The position numbers and the translations under genes were made by a program. The notes below the pieces were generated by a model. The model made no database searches, was not told the DNA's origin, and worked only from the letters and a program-made list of their open reading frames with translations. Shown piece by piece: positions 46,401 through 59,000 of a stretch of DNA of 64,000 nucleotides. Source of the stretch: Euglena gracilis (taxonomy: Eukaryota; Euglenida; Euglenophyceae; Euglenales); assembly GCA_039621445.1 (NCBI GenBank), contig CP154955.1:48158086-48222085 (forward strand), in the 5' to 3' direction. Within the stretch, counting starts at the first letter, position 1. Each line of letters starts with the position of its first letter.

Positions 46401-47220
46401 GTCACGGGGGGGGGTCACGGGGGTAGCACCCCCTTTGGAGGAGTCGGGAGGCAGCATCCGTGACTTTGCAACCCATCATGAGAAGGGCAGGACGTGTCCT
46501 AAAAATTGGTGATTTTCGGGTCCGGGAGGGGGGGGGACATTTTTCGTCATTTTGGGGCCATTTTGAACAAAAAAATGCTTTTTGGTCCGAAAGTGGTCAT
46601 TTTTTGGGTGATTTTTATGTCGGAAATTGGTCATTTTTGGAAAGGAATTTTGATAGGATTTTCTTGCCCGTCCCATTTTTTGGGATGCATTTGGGGCCAT
46701 TTTTGACAAAATCCGTTTTGGGTGTGGAAATGCACCACTTTTTGGCACTTTTTTTTTTAAGCCGACAAGAGTTTTGGCCATTATTTGGCGTGAAGGTGCC
46801 TTGGACGTTGGGTGCCAAAAAGGGTTTGGTTTGGCTGTCCAAATGGTGGGTTTTTTTAAAAAAATGCCAAAAAAACATTTTTTTTTGAAAAAGCAAAAAT
46901 TTCCCCTTTTCCTTGCGAAACGGCCATTTTTTGAGGAAAAAGTTCTGAAGTCATTTTTGGTCATCAAAAAGTGACGTTTTTTAGTTTTTCCAGACCCTTC
47001 ATTCTAAAATGCTTTTGATAGCACGTCTGAAAGCCAACACCCTTTACGGACTACGAAGCTGCAGCTACGAAAAATGACCTTTTTTCTGAAAAAAGCATTT
47101 CAAAAAAAATTCCCCCAAACCCTCCATGACGTTTCTTTTTTTTTTTTAATTAAAAAAACATGATTTTTTTCTCAAAAAAAAACATGTTTTTTGTTTCAAA
47201 AAAAACAAGCCGTCATCCTA

Positions 47221-47815
47221 GGGTGAGGACAATTCTTTTCTGTTTTTTTTGGGGGGGGGTTCTTCCACAAAACTTCCATGTTTTCCCTCCCCACTTTTTG
47301 CCATGAAATTCTTTCCTACTTGCGCAATCTCCCCTTTTGCCAATGGGATATATTTTGGGTCAAATTCATACGCCAAAAAAGCGCCATTGTTTGGGTGGAA
47401 TTTTTTTTCACCTCAAATCTTGGCATTTCTTTCCATTTTTTTTGACCATCTCAAGGCAAATTTTCGATGGTTTCAACCAGAAAATAGATGAAAAGCGACC
47501 GAAATCGCCACCTACATCAAAAAGCAGGCTGAAATGATGAATGGGGGGTCGTAGGGGGGGGGGGAGGGGGTTTTTGGCGTGGCGAGGGGGTCCCGGATGG
47601 GGGGGGGGGGGGGTGCGGGGGTTTGCCAAGAAAATTTTCTTTGGCGTGGCGAGGGGGTCTGAAAAAGGGGAGAGGGGGGGGGGGAAAATGGCGTGGCAAG
47701 GGGGTCGGTGAGGGGGGGGGGCGACCCCCCAATGAAAAGAAAGGTTGAAGTGATGAAGGTTGATGCATTGCATGAAAATCGAAGGCTTGAGTCTCGGGTC
47801 ACGGGGGGGGGTCAC
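47221..47815 (+). repeat. Duplicated block, copy 2, with a small insertion
   Basis: Second copy of 46020-46400. It is interrupted at 47544 by a 187-bp G-rich element that copy 1 lacks. Confidence 0.75.
47544..47730 (+). mobile_element. 187-bp G-rich insertion with short terminal inverted repeats
   Basis: The insertion begins GGGGGTCG and ends CGACCCCCC, and is flanked by AATG on both sides. The empty site is visible in copy 1 of the surrounding duplication (GATGAATGAAAAG near 46313), so boundaries and a 3-4 bp target duplication are certain to within one base. No coding capacity. Confidence 0.75.
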
Positions 47816-48249
47816 GGGGGGGGGGCACGGGGGTATGCCACCCGTTGTAGACCGGAAAGTCGAATGGACAAAAAAAAACTGGTCAAAATGGGGATGCGGG
47901 GGGGGGGGGCGCGGGGGGGGGGGGGACGCTGGGGAGACACCCCCATAGGTTTTCATTTGAACGCGTCACTCAGTATTCATGGGCTGTAACGTGGGCATCT
48001 GCGCTTTGGTTAAGGGCCGAGGGCAAAAATTATTCACCCCCCTCCCCAGATTGATTTGTATAAAATGGAGATTGCCCACCCCCAGATTGGCCCATTTGGA
48101 GGGATGGGTTGTGGGGATTGTGGCAGCCAAAAACTAGTCCTCTCCAACGGACCTCCTGTTATCTTCTTGAGGAATAACAACAGGAATTACGACAGCTTTT
48201 CTTCAATTTCTTTGCATGAAGTGTGTCCATGTCCTGCCGACACATGTAA

Positions 48250-48364
48250 CCGTACTCAAACGTAATCAAACGTGCTCAAACGTACTCAAACAGACTCAAA
48301 CGGACTCAAACGTACCCAAACAGACTCAAACGTACCCAAACGGACTCAAACGTACCCAAACGTA
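48250..48364 (+). repeat. 12-bp tandem array (ACTCAAACG type)
   Basis: About nine units of GTACTCAAACGG or variants. One further CTCAAAC follows the MITE at 48741, so the MITE sits at the end of, or inside, the array. Confidence 0.85.
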
Positions 48365-48739
48365 CCCTCACCCCCCCCCTAATTGGCCCCCCCCCTAATT
48401 GGCTAATTGGGGGGTCCTTAAGGGAGTCCATTAGCCAATTAGGGGGGGGGGTTAGCCCAATTGGCCAATGGACGTTCCCTTGGCCAACTTTGGCCAATTT
48501 CGGCAAGGGGTCAGAAAACCTCCAAAAACGTCTGTTTCGAAAATGTTAAAAATTGCCGGATAAGAAAAAGTCATGACCAATCCATAAATGCACAAAAAAT
48601 CGACCAATTTTGCACATGTCAAAAATTATGGGGTCGGGGTCCTCGAGCCCCCCCCCCCCCTAATTGTCCCCCCCCCTAATTGGCTAATGGGGGGTCTGAA
48701 GGAGCCCGGCCATTAGCCAAATAGGGGGGGGGGTGAGGA
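48365..48739 (+). mobile_element. TA-flanked MITE, copy 1 (mariner-type)
   Basis: A 375-bp element flanked by TA (48363-48364 and 48740-48741), with terminal inverted repeats CCCTCACCCCCCC and inner palindromes around CCTAATTGG and CCAATTAGG. It is nearly identical to 58016-58391. TA duplication and CCCTCACC ends fit a Tc1/mariner-type non-autonomous element. Confidence 0.8.
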
Positions 48740-48741
48740 TA

Positions 48742-49760
48742 CTCAAACACATGGTGCTCCGGCGGATTAGAAATGTACATTCCACGTCGTCCCAACGGGA
48801 CTTAGTGGGGCATTCTATGTACAACATGTGCTACACGGATACAGGTCAAACGTCGTGTACCCAAGTTACATGCGGATGTCAACAAATTAGATGTATTGGT
48901 AAGGGACCCTCTGCACCTTGTGTTGACGAGCACTGCTGCATTGTCGAGCTTATTGAGCTGAAATTGTGGTAGGCAGACGTTGGGGGGTGTTTGGTGTGTC
49001 GCATTTGTGGAGGTCTGGCTTTTCTTCTTAGAAGGCGACAGTCCACTTCCAGCTTCACGGTGGGTAGCACAGCTTCACCCAAACCGTGCCCTGGGCCCAG
49101 GGAAACGTCTCTTTTAGCCCTCGCCACAAGAGGAACCCCCTTGTGACTCCCTGTGCCGCCACAGGTCGCGGGTTGTTTATACTGTGGGTGTAATGTACAA
49201 AAGAGTGCTGAGTGATACTTGTTCAGGTTGCGGAGGTTAGTGGTTAGAGGAAGATGAGCAAAGGTCACCTTCAATATATATTGGGCGGGGTGGGGGACGT
49301 TTGTACCTCTTTTGCCACAGGATGGCGTGTTTGTGTTTGTGTCGGGTTTTTGGCTTTTGTGTGGTTTGCTTCTTTCCGCGTCTTTGTGACCCGTTGATTT
49401 GTCTTTGGCTCGGCGTGTGGCTCTGCTCAAGGGGTTATTGGGGGTTACTGAGTTGTGTCTTGTTTGCTCATTTTGTAATCTGACGTTGGGGTGCAAACAT
49501 GGTAGCAGGTGAGAGTTCAATGTTGGTTATTTGGTTGAGAGTTTGTGCCCAAAGGCCTTCAGACAGAATATGGTGAGTGGGCGGAAGACAGGGTGATCTT
49601 ATCTGTGGAAGAATACAAGCTCCAAACGAGCTGTCTGCTGTCAGCTTCAAGAGACCATCCAATTCGCGCACGTTTAAAAGAAAAAACCGCCAGATGCACC
49701 AAACCTTTTAATTTGTACCATCTATCAAATGTAGATGCAAAAAATGGATACCTTCATCGG
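48742..49760. other. Stretch upstream of U6; no gene assigned
   Basis: An 80-codon Cys-rich frame on the plus strand (48733-48972) and a 213-codon frame on the minus strand (48879-49520) are open, but neither has a recognisable domain, conserved partner or clear splice context. A GT-rich zone is at 49300-49480. Confidence 0.35.
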
Positions 49761-49779
49761 AGCCCTTCGGGGACATCCG

Positions 49780-49812
<33 letters not shown>

Positions 49813-49861
49813 GGTCCCTGCGCAAGGATGACACGCATTAATCGAGAAAGTATCACCTTTT
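49761..49861 (+). ncRNA. U6: U6 spliceosomal snRNA
   Basis: The sequence carries the U6 core in order: 5' hairpin around CCCTTCGGGGAC, then ACATCCGCTAAAATTGGAAC, the invariant ACAGAGA box within GATACAGAGAAGATTAGCA, TGGTCCCTGCGCAAGGATGA and ACACGCATTAATCGAGAAAG. It is closest to the plant/algal form. ACAGAGA pairs with the intron 5' splice site and the AGC triad with U2. A T9 run follows as RNA polymerase III terminator. The first hairpin has two weak pairs compared with plant U6, so the 5' end is certain only to a few bases. I see no clear TATA box at the expected distance. Confidence 0.95.
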
Positions 49862-49866
49862 TTTTT
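49858..49866 (+). terminator. RNA polymerase III terminator of U6
   Basis: Nine T directly after the U6 3' end. Confidence 0.85.
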
Positions 49867-50092
49867 CGGGGAATTAGGAGCTGCCCCTTCTGTTGCAGTT
49901 CAGTTAGTTGCAGCCCTGATTATTCCCTCCAACGGTTTTTTTTGACAGTCTTTCTGTCGGAAATTAGGAGATCCCCTTCTGTTGGTTCGGGGTTAAAAAA
50001 AAAGGTTCAGGGTTTATTCAGGGTTCAGGGTTCCGGCTCCAGCTCACACCTCCAATAGTGTTATTCTCCCCAGGTATCTCTCGCACGTTAGC

Positions 50093-53000
50093 ATGTCCAA
50101 TCTGGTGTGTTCCCCTGAACCTGACACCAAGGATTTTGAATACTTCTTTCCTCTGAGTGAAACTTTGGGTCCTCTGGACTGTTCAACCACCTTATCTCAT
50201 TTTGCCTTCGCAGAGGCAGTCAACTGTGGATATTGTCAAGGTGTGTCAGCTGCTTAAAGCCTGTGTTGATTGCATCCTTGACGTCGACGAACTCCCCTTC
50301 TCGGGATACCCTTGGCAAGTAGAACAACGTTTCTTTTCCAAGGTTTTCTTTTCTAAGCTTTTCAAAACCAAGTTGTCCCTTGTGTTCCTCAATATCACAC
50401 CGATTCGACATTGTTTCTTTGTGTTTCATCAGCAAACCGCACCAGTGCTTCAAGAACATGGTGTCTCAATTGTGTGCGAGTTTTATGAACAGTTGTTTAA
50501 GAATCAGCCCGTTGCTTGAAACTGGATGGGGTGATGAAACTCGTGTGTGGTTGTTTGCTGCTGCTGTTTCAGCTGTTTGACTGCCGGCCGGCCCAGTGCA
50601 TTGGAATTGAACCCAACTCCCAAAAAGAAGGTACAAGCCAAAAGGAACCATCTTGCAAAATCCACCTCCCCCCATAAGCTAACAATTGCACTCCCGCCTT
50701 CAAAACCACCTGAAATTAATGACTGTCTGGGAAACAACAGCAAAATGTGGCCAACTGTGGAATGTGCAAACACAGTTCGACCAGGTGTCAGCATTTCTGA
50801 CCAGCTATTCACCTAACGAATGGTCTCAAAACGGAGCAACCCGGGATGAGGGACAGGTATTCCTTCTTTTTTACCAAACACCGTGTTTTGTGCAGTGGGG
50901 AAATGAAGAACAAGATAATGCCCAAAACAATGGAAGTCGGTTGCCCTGAGGCCTCAATCGTGGTACATTATTCAAAGGGTCAGGATTTGGGTTTTTGGTT
51001 TGGCCACAGCAGGGAAGTGACTCAAAGGCGAGGACAAAGATAAAGGCCCCGGAACTACCAAAATTTTCACAAGAGGCAACATTGGCTCGGTCTGTTGTTT
51101 TTTTTTAAAATAATCAAAACTGGATGTTCATTCACCACAACTCAAGTTGATTGGCTGACTCCAAACACCCTGCTTTGAAAGGAGTGTTCAACATGTCACA
51201 CCAAGTGAAAGATGAGACAGGCAGTGCTTCACAGGTGTGTCTCTGATGGATTCAATGGTTTCACCTTGCCTTTCACCCGCCCCCCGCTTGTGCAATCCAG
51301 GTTTACCAACTCCTGCCAAGTTGCCTTGAGGGCAGGATTGATGGGAAGCGAGTCGAAAATTTTTGGGGTACTTGTCTGTTATACGACCACGGACCCCTTT
51401 TCAGTTGTCCTAAGGGGGTGGTTCGGGACGCGGGGGGGGGGGACGCGGGGGGGGACGCGGGGGGGAACTGTGGCCAAACCACCCCCACATGTTTTCTTTG
51501 ACGTCACCCAAATCTGTGTTTATTTTTCCTTTGGTTGACGAAAAAATGTGCCCGGCCAAACACCCCCTGACGCTGTGCCGACACAACAGCCGTATCTTCT
51601 GACCCTGTTTTGTGCTTTCCTTGTCCATCAGTGACCCAAAGTAGGCAAAAAATAGGTGTGGATCGACTAACAGACTTGATGCACTGCCGTGGATCGACTA
51701 ACAGACAAGTACCTGTTTTTAACCCTAGTTGGGCGCCTCTTTGGGTTCGCTGGGTCCCCTGTAGACATGAGGGCCATTGAAAGGAATAGGGTACCCTCAC
51801 CCCCCCCTGTTTGACCAGGTTTTGTGCAGTGCCGAGCTCTTTATGTGCGTGATGGTGCCATGCTGCAGCAGATGTTTGAGCCGTTTGGCAGATGTTTGAG
51901 GCAAGACTGCTGACTGCCCGGTCAGGCAAGCGGCCTGCCGGCCGCCCGGGAACCAAAAAGCAAGTCAGTCACTCAGAAACAACCAGTCAGCCAAGCAATG
52001 GTTGTTCCAATGGCTTTGGAGCAAATTCAAAGAACACTGCTTTCCGTGCACGCACCACGGAATGCTGGCACCTTTTGCGCTGGGAGATGTGATGCCATGC
52101 CTGAGGCATGTTTTTGGGAAATCAGGAGTTTGCCAGCACAAAAAATCATCAGCACAAAAAATCATCTGGCAGGATTTCCTTTTTGATGAATAGAAGCCAG
52201 GATTTCCTTTCATTTGCCTATTTTCTGGACCTGATGCCTGCTTGAATTTCTACTGACTTAAACGGAATTCAGGCTGAAATTGTTTAGGCCAGTCGATTTC
52301 CAGGACATTGAAACCTGTTGTTGGTCATATCAGGAATTTTTAGTGAAATTTCGGACATTTTGGCTTCCACTTTTTTTTTGACATTTTTGGTCGAATGGGG
52401 TTCGTTTTGGAACAGGCAAAGGCTAAATTTTGCGGTCAGATGAACACAACTGGCAAAGAAAGATGACCCGTTTCATTTTCTCGAACTAAAAATAAATGAT
52501 TATATGCATTCTTCACAATTTGGCCAGATTCAGTTGCGATCGCTGGTCGTCTGATAAGAGAAGCTTTCGATCGAGGGGTGATTTGGCAACTGTTAAAACC
52601 TAACCTGTTGAAACAGACAGGATATGATCCCGACCGTCTGAATTCAGGAATTTCAGTTTCATTGGTCCAGAATTTGGGGAATCTGGATAATGCCAAAAAT
52701 GCCTGAAATGGGCTCCGTGCGGATGATTGGCTATGATGATCCCGGAGGTCGGGCCGACCGGGGGGGGGGGGGGGGGCGGCAGCCCCCCCCCCCCCCCCCG
52801 GACCCCCCCTGCCCAAAATAACAAAACCCCCTCGTCTGTGCAACGCAACGATGGCCAGAACACGCACCGTGCCAAAATCCCCTTGTGTGTGCAAGGCACG
52901 TCTCATTTTCTATACAAAAATCGACCGACACTAACAGATTCAGCAGGGGCGCCGGGCGTGAGCGAGCGAAGCGAGCCGCCCGGCGCCCCTGCTGAATCTG

Positions 53001-56000
53001 TTAGTGTCGGTCGATTTTTCTAAAACCCATTTTGTCTGGGCCCGACGCCTGTCTTGATATTCATTCGACCGAACCGCCTGGACGGAAATATGGTCAAAAA
53101 AGTTGTTTTTGGCCCATTAACGGGCGCCTGAATGGAAATCGACTGACATAAACGGCGCCTGAATGGAAATCGACCGACATAAACGGGCGCCTGAATGGAA
53201 ATCGACTGACATAAACGGGCGCCTGAATGGAAATCGACTGACATAAACGGGCACCTGAATGGAAATCGACTGACATAAACGGTTTCCGATGTCTTGGAAA
53301 TCGACCAACCTTTTGTTTCCTTTTTTGAATGCCTTTTTGTTCCGTTTTGGGACATTGTCAGTTTCAGCCTGAAGCCCGTTAATGTCGACCAACCTTTTGC
53401 CTTTTTTTTCGGAATGCTTTTTTCTTTTTTCAATCTCTATATCAAGAACTGCGTCTTAAACACAGACTCTGACCTGAGTCTGCGTTTCGAAACGCAGACT
53501 CAGGCCGAATAACAGACTGAGCGTTTCGAAACACAGACTCACGCCAGAGTCTGCGTTTTTTAGAAACACAGATTTTGACCAAAGCCATGTTGCTATGAAC
53601 ACAGCCTTGGCCCGAAATCCGATGATGTCAATATAATTGCAATACAGGCGTCAAGCCCAGAAAATAGGTTTGACATTGCCAAATCACTCCTCACCCGAAA
53701 GCTTTTCTTTCAGATGACCAGTGATGACAACTGGTTCAGGACAAATTTGCCGAATGCTTTTTCTGAAGATCCAGAAAATAATATTCTTAAATACCGTCCT
53801 TCCCTCTGTTCCATCCAAAGTTCAGCCAGCTGTGATCACCTGGCCACAAAATTTGGTTTTTGTCTGATCCATAACTCCTCCACAACCCCATAGGACCAAA
53901 AATGTCGAAAAAAAGGGAAATCCAAAAATGTCCAAAAAGTCCCTAAAAATTCCCAATCTGACCAGCAACAGATTTCAATGGAATGGAAATCGACCGACAT
54001 AAACGGGCGCCTGAATGGAAATCGACCGACATAAACGGGCGCCTGAATGGAAATCGACTGACATAAACGGGCGCCTGGATGGAAATCGGCCGGCATAAAC
54101 GGGCGCCTGAATGGAAATCGACCGACATAAACAATTTCACCCTGAAATCCGTTAATGTCAGTAGAATTTCAAGACAGGCGTCGGGCCCAGAAAATAGGTT
54201 TTAAAAAAGGGAAAAGGATTACCGAAATGCCCTGTGGGCCATTTTTTTTGTTTTCTTTGATTTGAAGCCCTGAAACATCAAAAAAAATTTCGAAAGGAAC
54301 ACTGATATTGGCTACTTATGCTAAAAATACACCCAAAAACATTTGGTGACATAAGCAGGCACCCTCAGTTGCTTGCCACGAAAAATCACAAATCAGCACG
54401 AAAATGAGCTTTCCCCCAAAATCACGAAAAATCACGAATGAGAATTTTTTTAAGACAATGAAATTTTGGAAGTGCATAGATAACCCCCCCCCCAAATAAT
54501 ACCCCCCTGGGCTGGGGTATTTTTTTTTCGCCCGAAGTCCCGGCCCGAGGTATTATTTTCCCCCGGGGTATTATTTTCGAAATTTTTCGAAGTCCCGTAG
54601 GACCCAAAATAGCGCCAAAACCCCACTTTGGGCTCATTTTTTGTACTTTGTTATGAAATTTACGATTTTTTTGGAGGTCAGATGATCCAGAAAAGTCGAT
54701 TTTTTTTCGTAATTTGTTGTCAGAAACTGTTTTACCTACCTTTGGCCCGAAACCGGGGGGGGGATTTTTTTTTTTCCGCCCGAAGTCCCGGCCCGAGGGG
54801 GGGGGTATTATTTGGGGCAGGGCGGTCCTCAAGGGACAGGAAAATTTTTTCTTATTCCTTAAGGACCGCCCCCCCCCCCCCTTTCGGCCAAAGGGCTAAG
54901 GGCCAGATTGGGACCATACATCTCTCTGAGGTTTTGCGAACCCCCCCCCCCCCCCGGGGGGGGGCTGCAGCCAGGCCCGAATTGGGCCCAGCGCCAGCCT
55001 CATCAGCACCCAGCCCCCACCCACCCCCCCCCCCCCGCGGGGGGGGGTGCTGCTAGCCCAGCTAGCCAGCCCCTTTTTTGGGGGTCCAGCCCAGACAATT
55101 GCTTAAGCACTGTCCCCCCCCCCCCCCCCGGGGGGGGGTGGGTGACTGGTTTTTTCAGAGTGACTGACTGGTTTTGGGCCCGAATCCCCCCACCCCGGGG
55201 GGGGGTCGGCCAGGAGTGGGCAAAAGTGGCTTGAGTGACCCCGGCGCCGAAGGCGCCGGAAAAATTTTTTTGGCCTAAAATGGCCTAAAGTGACTGGAAA
55301 GTGGCCGTTTTTCTGAGTGGCCGGCCCCCCCCCCCCCCGGGGGGGGGGTAGTGACTGACTGGCTTCCCAAAAAAAAGTGACTGACTGGTTTTTTAAAAAA
55401 GTGGAGTGACCCCCCCCTCCCCCCCCCGGGGGTCGGTAAGCAATTGTATGGTCCAGCCCAACATTTTTTCGGCGCAAAGCGCCGAAATTTTTTGAAAAAC
55501 TGTGTTTCTAAAGTGGCCAAAAATGGGGTTTGGGGGGCGTTTGGGGCATTTTTGGGGGGTTCCAGATGCATCATTTTTTCAAAACTGTGTTCTGCAGGTC
55601 ATTTTTGGGCATTTTTCCGATTTCAGTCCAGCTCGCCCCGGTTCGGTCCAGCCGGGGCCCAGCCCCCCCCCCCCCAGGGGGGGGGCGGGCTAGCCAGCCC
55701 AAATTTCTAGCCAGCCCAAATTTCTAGCCCTAGCCCAGCATCCCCCCCCCGGGGTCCTTAAAGGGATGATTGGGACTTGAACGGGGGCAAAAAATTAAAC
55801 AGTTGAAAAGCACAGTTGTTGATGATTTGGGTGGATGGACAATGGTCCAAGGGTGCCAGGAATCAATTTTTTTCCTGATGTCGACCTGTTCTCGCTGAGA
55901 AATCCCAAAATTTCTTGCCCATTTTCCTGTATATTTTTCACTGAGTGTGCTGGGACAGCGGAGTTTTTTTTTTTTAATTTGCTCAAGGACCGCCCTGATT

Positions 56001-59000
56001 TGGGGGGAGGGTTTATCCATTTACTCCCAGCTTTTTCCTTTTTTTAAGCTCTGCATGTCATCTTCTGATTCGAGTGTGCCACAAACAATGCCTGTGGTGC
56101 AAGCTTACAGCGTCGCATTTGGAAGCGTGGGGGAAAGGTGACTTCACAAAAGAGCCAGTCAACCAGTCAACCCCCCCTGGCTTTTTCTTTGAACAGGATT
56201 TCAAGACCGTCAGGGGGTGCTTAATATTTGGAGGGGGCTATATAGGGCTGTATATTTGGGGGGGAAATCAAACTTTTTCGGGTGGCCTTACCGAACACCA
56301 ATTTTTTACCAAATTTTTGTTTTGTGCCTCCCATTTTTTTCCTTCAAAAAAATGCAAATCTCATCCAAAATGGAGCATCTCTGGTAAGTTGTATCTGCCC
56401 AAAATTTTTCTTTTTTTTCCTGAATGACCCCAGCGTCTGGCTTTACGTCAGGGGGGCTTTAAATTTAAATTTCAAAACCAAACCCCCTGGGGCTATATTT
56501 TTGGGGGTTTACCTTTCAGTAAAATCTGTCCACAGTAACAGATTCTATATCCAAAACTGTGTCCCAGATGCCGGTTCGGGTGTCTGCCTGGGACGCCGGT
56601 TTGGGGTCTGGCTGAAGCCACTCCCCCCCCCAGTAAAAAACCCCCTGATTTAAGGGGCCATAATGCGTAGCAGCTTTTTGACTGCTTTTTGGCAATTTTT
56701 TTGGGTACAACCTCCACCTAACCCCAACTCCAACCCTTCTCCTTCAAGAACCCATATTTGCCACTTGTCTGTTTTCCAACGACGGACCATAGTGCTCAGA
56801 CAAACGCCATTATTATGTCACGCTTGCATTGGAGTCAGGCTTCTTTTTAAGTCAGCAGACTCCCCCCCCCGGGGGGAGGGGGTGTGGGTGGTTGGGTCCG
56901 GGCCGGACCCCCCCCCCGGGGGGGGGTCCCGCGCCGGAGGCGCTGGGTATACCTTTTCGGCGCGAAGCGCCGAAAATTTTTGGAAATCGCCTTTAGCGGG
57001 CCCGATTTTGGGGGGGGGGTCCCGCCCCCCCCCCCCCCCCCCGGGGGGGGCCCGCGCCACCCTGGGTGGGTGGGGGGGGGACCCCCCCCCGGGGGTCTTA
57101 AAAAGAAGCCTGATTGGAGTGGTTACTCGACCGACTGACCAGGTGGTAGAGTAGTCCATAGGTGGCAAGCCGACCAACTAGCCATTATCCCCGCCCCCCC
57201 CATGTAATAACCCCCCCCCCGTTTATTATTAGGACACCCAAAGTCGGGGTCCAGGAGGGTTGTAATTTTTTTGAGAGTTGGGCGCTTTTTTGGTATTTTC
57301 TGTACCAATTTCATGGGGTTTGTTATTTGGGGAGAGTTTATTATTTGGGGGGTTATTATCATTTGGTAGGCGGGTTTACCCCCCTCCCTCTGATGTTTGG
57401 GACCCCCCCCCCCCCGCATCTTCTCAGCACCGAGCTCTTGCAGCTGCAGTTTGCGCTTATGCCCAGAATATCGACAATCTGGATGCACTGACAGGTGCAG
57501 TGCAGCGCATTGCTCACAAGCATGTCTCAGTGGGGGTCTTGCCAGAGCACTATACAGTCGTGGGGGAGAACCTGCTGCCGGCTATCAAGACGATTCTGGG
57601 TGTGCACTCTGAAGTCAGATTCAAGTCCATGTGGGGTTTTGGGGATCCGGGCTTCTCTTTCTCCCAAAGAGCAGCAATTTGGAGATGGAGGATTTCCCAA
57701 CCTCCTCCAGCCCTCTATATCACCTCTTTGGACAGATTATTTCCTGGTCTTTGTGCTTCACATTTGGCTCAAACCAAGGTCCGCACAACCTGGTTGTAGT
57801 GCATGGTATGGGACCATAACCCCCCCCCCCCCGGGAGGTGGCCAAGTGACCCGGGGATCCCACCTCCCCCCGGGGTCTTGAAAAAAAAATGTGCTGAACA
57901 TTTTTTTGAAGATTTTTGAAGACATACTTTTTTGAAGATTTTTGTTTTTTTTTGAACAAAATGACATTTCATTTGAAACTTTTCAAACTCCTTATTTGGC
58001 ACTTGGATATTCCTACCCTCATCCCCCCCCCTAATTGCCCCCCCCCCCTAATTGGCTAATTGGGGGGTCCTTAAGGGAGGTCCATTAGCCAATTAGGGGG
58101 GGGGGGTTAGCCCAATTGGCCAATGGACGTTCCCTTGGCCAACTTTGGCCAATTTCGGCAAGGGGTCAGAAAACCTCCAAAAACGTCCGTTTCGAAAATG
58201 TTAAAATTTGCCGGATAAGAAAAAGTCATGACCAATCCAAAAATGCACAAAAAATCGACCAATTTTGCACACGTCAAAAATTATGGGGTCGGGGTCCTCG
58301 AGCCCCCCCCCTAATTGTCCCCCCCCCCTAATTGGCTAAGTGGGGGTCTGAAGGAGCCCCCCCATTAGCCAAATAGGGGGGGGGGTGAGGGTAATTTTGT
58401 CAGTTAAGATTTAACTAGCATTTTGGGGCTTTAAATTTTTTTTGGAATTTCGGGTTGGTGAATCCTAATTTGTCATTGGATATTCCTAATCTCATCGGTT
58501 AAAAAAATTAACTAGTTAACCCAAAAAAAGTCCAGTTAATCATGTTTAACTAACCAATGGCCAAAATGCAGTAAACCACCCTACCCTGGCGACAGCTGTA
58601 CATTTTTCGGCCATTTTGGTCGCATTTGGTTATTCTTGGGCCATTTTGGGCTGGTTTTGGATCTTTGAATCCATCCCTCTGGCACGTTGCAGTCTGTTTC
58701 CGCCACACGTGTCACAAGGAACTATTGGAGCTTATCCCAGAACATCCAGAACATCCTGGGAAGGGTGGCTGGCCAGATGGAGAAACTCATCCGTGGGTGA
58801 TTGGCTGACACCTGCGGGGGCATCCCCGGGTGGAATTCTTTGGGCATATAGGCTCCGTGCGGAATCCTGGCCATGCTACTTCTGGAGGTCGGGCCGACCT
58901 AGGTCGGGCCGACCATTGGCCATGGCTTGACCTCTGGAGGTCGGGCCGACCAGGTCGACCGACCCCCCTTTTGGAAATTTAAGCCCCCCCTCAAAAATTT

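Larger units (their letters stand above)
37540..48250. other. Repeat-dominated stretch, no gene seen
   Basis: The same few blocks recur in both orientations: CATCTCTGCA with AAAACGTCACTTTTTGATG (37600, 39340, 46930 inverted); GGAGGCAGCATCC with CCATCATGAGAAGGGC (44705, 46450); TAGGATTTTCTTG with TGGGATGAA (38960, 44915, 46650); GAAGTTCACCGGTGAA arrays (42130-42480, 44390); GTCGGCCGAC clusters (40225-40330, 41190-41270); and GGTCACGGGG arrays (44585-44690). C and G runs of 10-40 are frequent. Translated frames follow these repeats and show no recognised domain. Confidence 0.6.
51235..57427. other. Large flavohemoglobin intron, repeat-filled
   Basis: Contains a half copy of the ACCCTAGTTGGGCGG foldback (51720-51775), the 43-bp hairpin, two GCGCCTGAATGG arrays, the AAATAATACCCC element, the CAATTGCTTA foldback and a hAT-type MITE. 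No other gene seen. Confidence 0.6.

Noticed and set aside
48733-48972. Cys-rich 80-codon frame as a secreted protein
   Set aside because: It begins inside a MITE end and has no signal peptide or recognisable cysteine pattern; a GTAAGG donor-like site interrupts it.
48879-49520. 213-codon minus-strand frame
   Set aside because: No domain, unusual composition, and overlaps another open frame; chance openness is plausible.
53115-54132. CRISPR-like array
   Set aside because: Direct repeats follow each other without unique spacers, there are no cas genes, and the sequence is eukaryotic.
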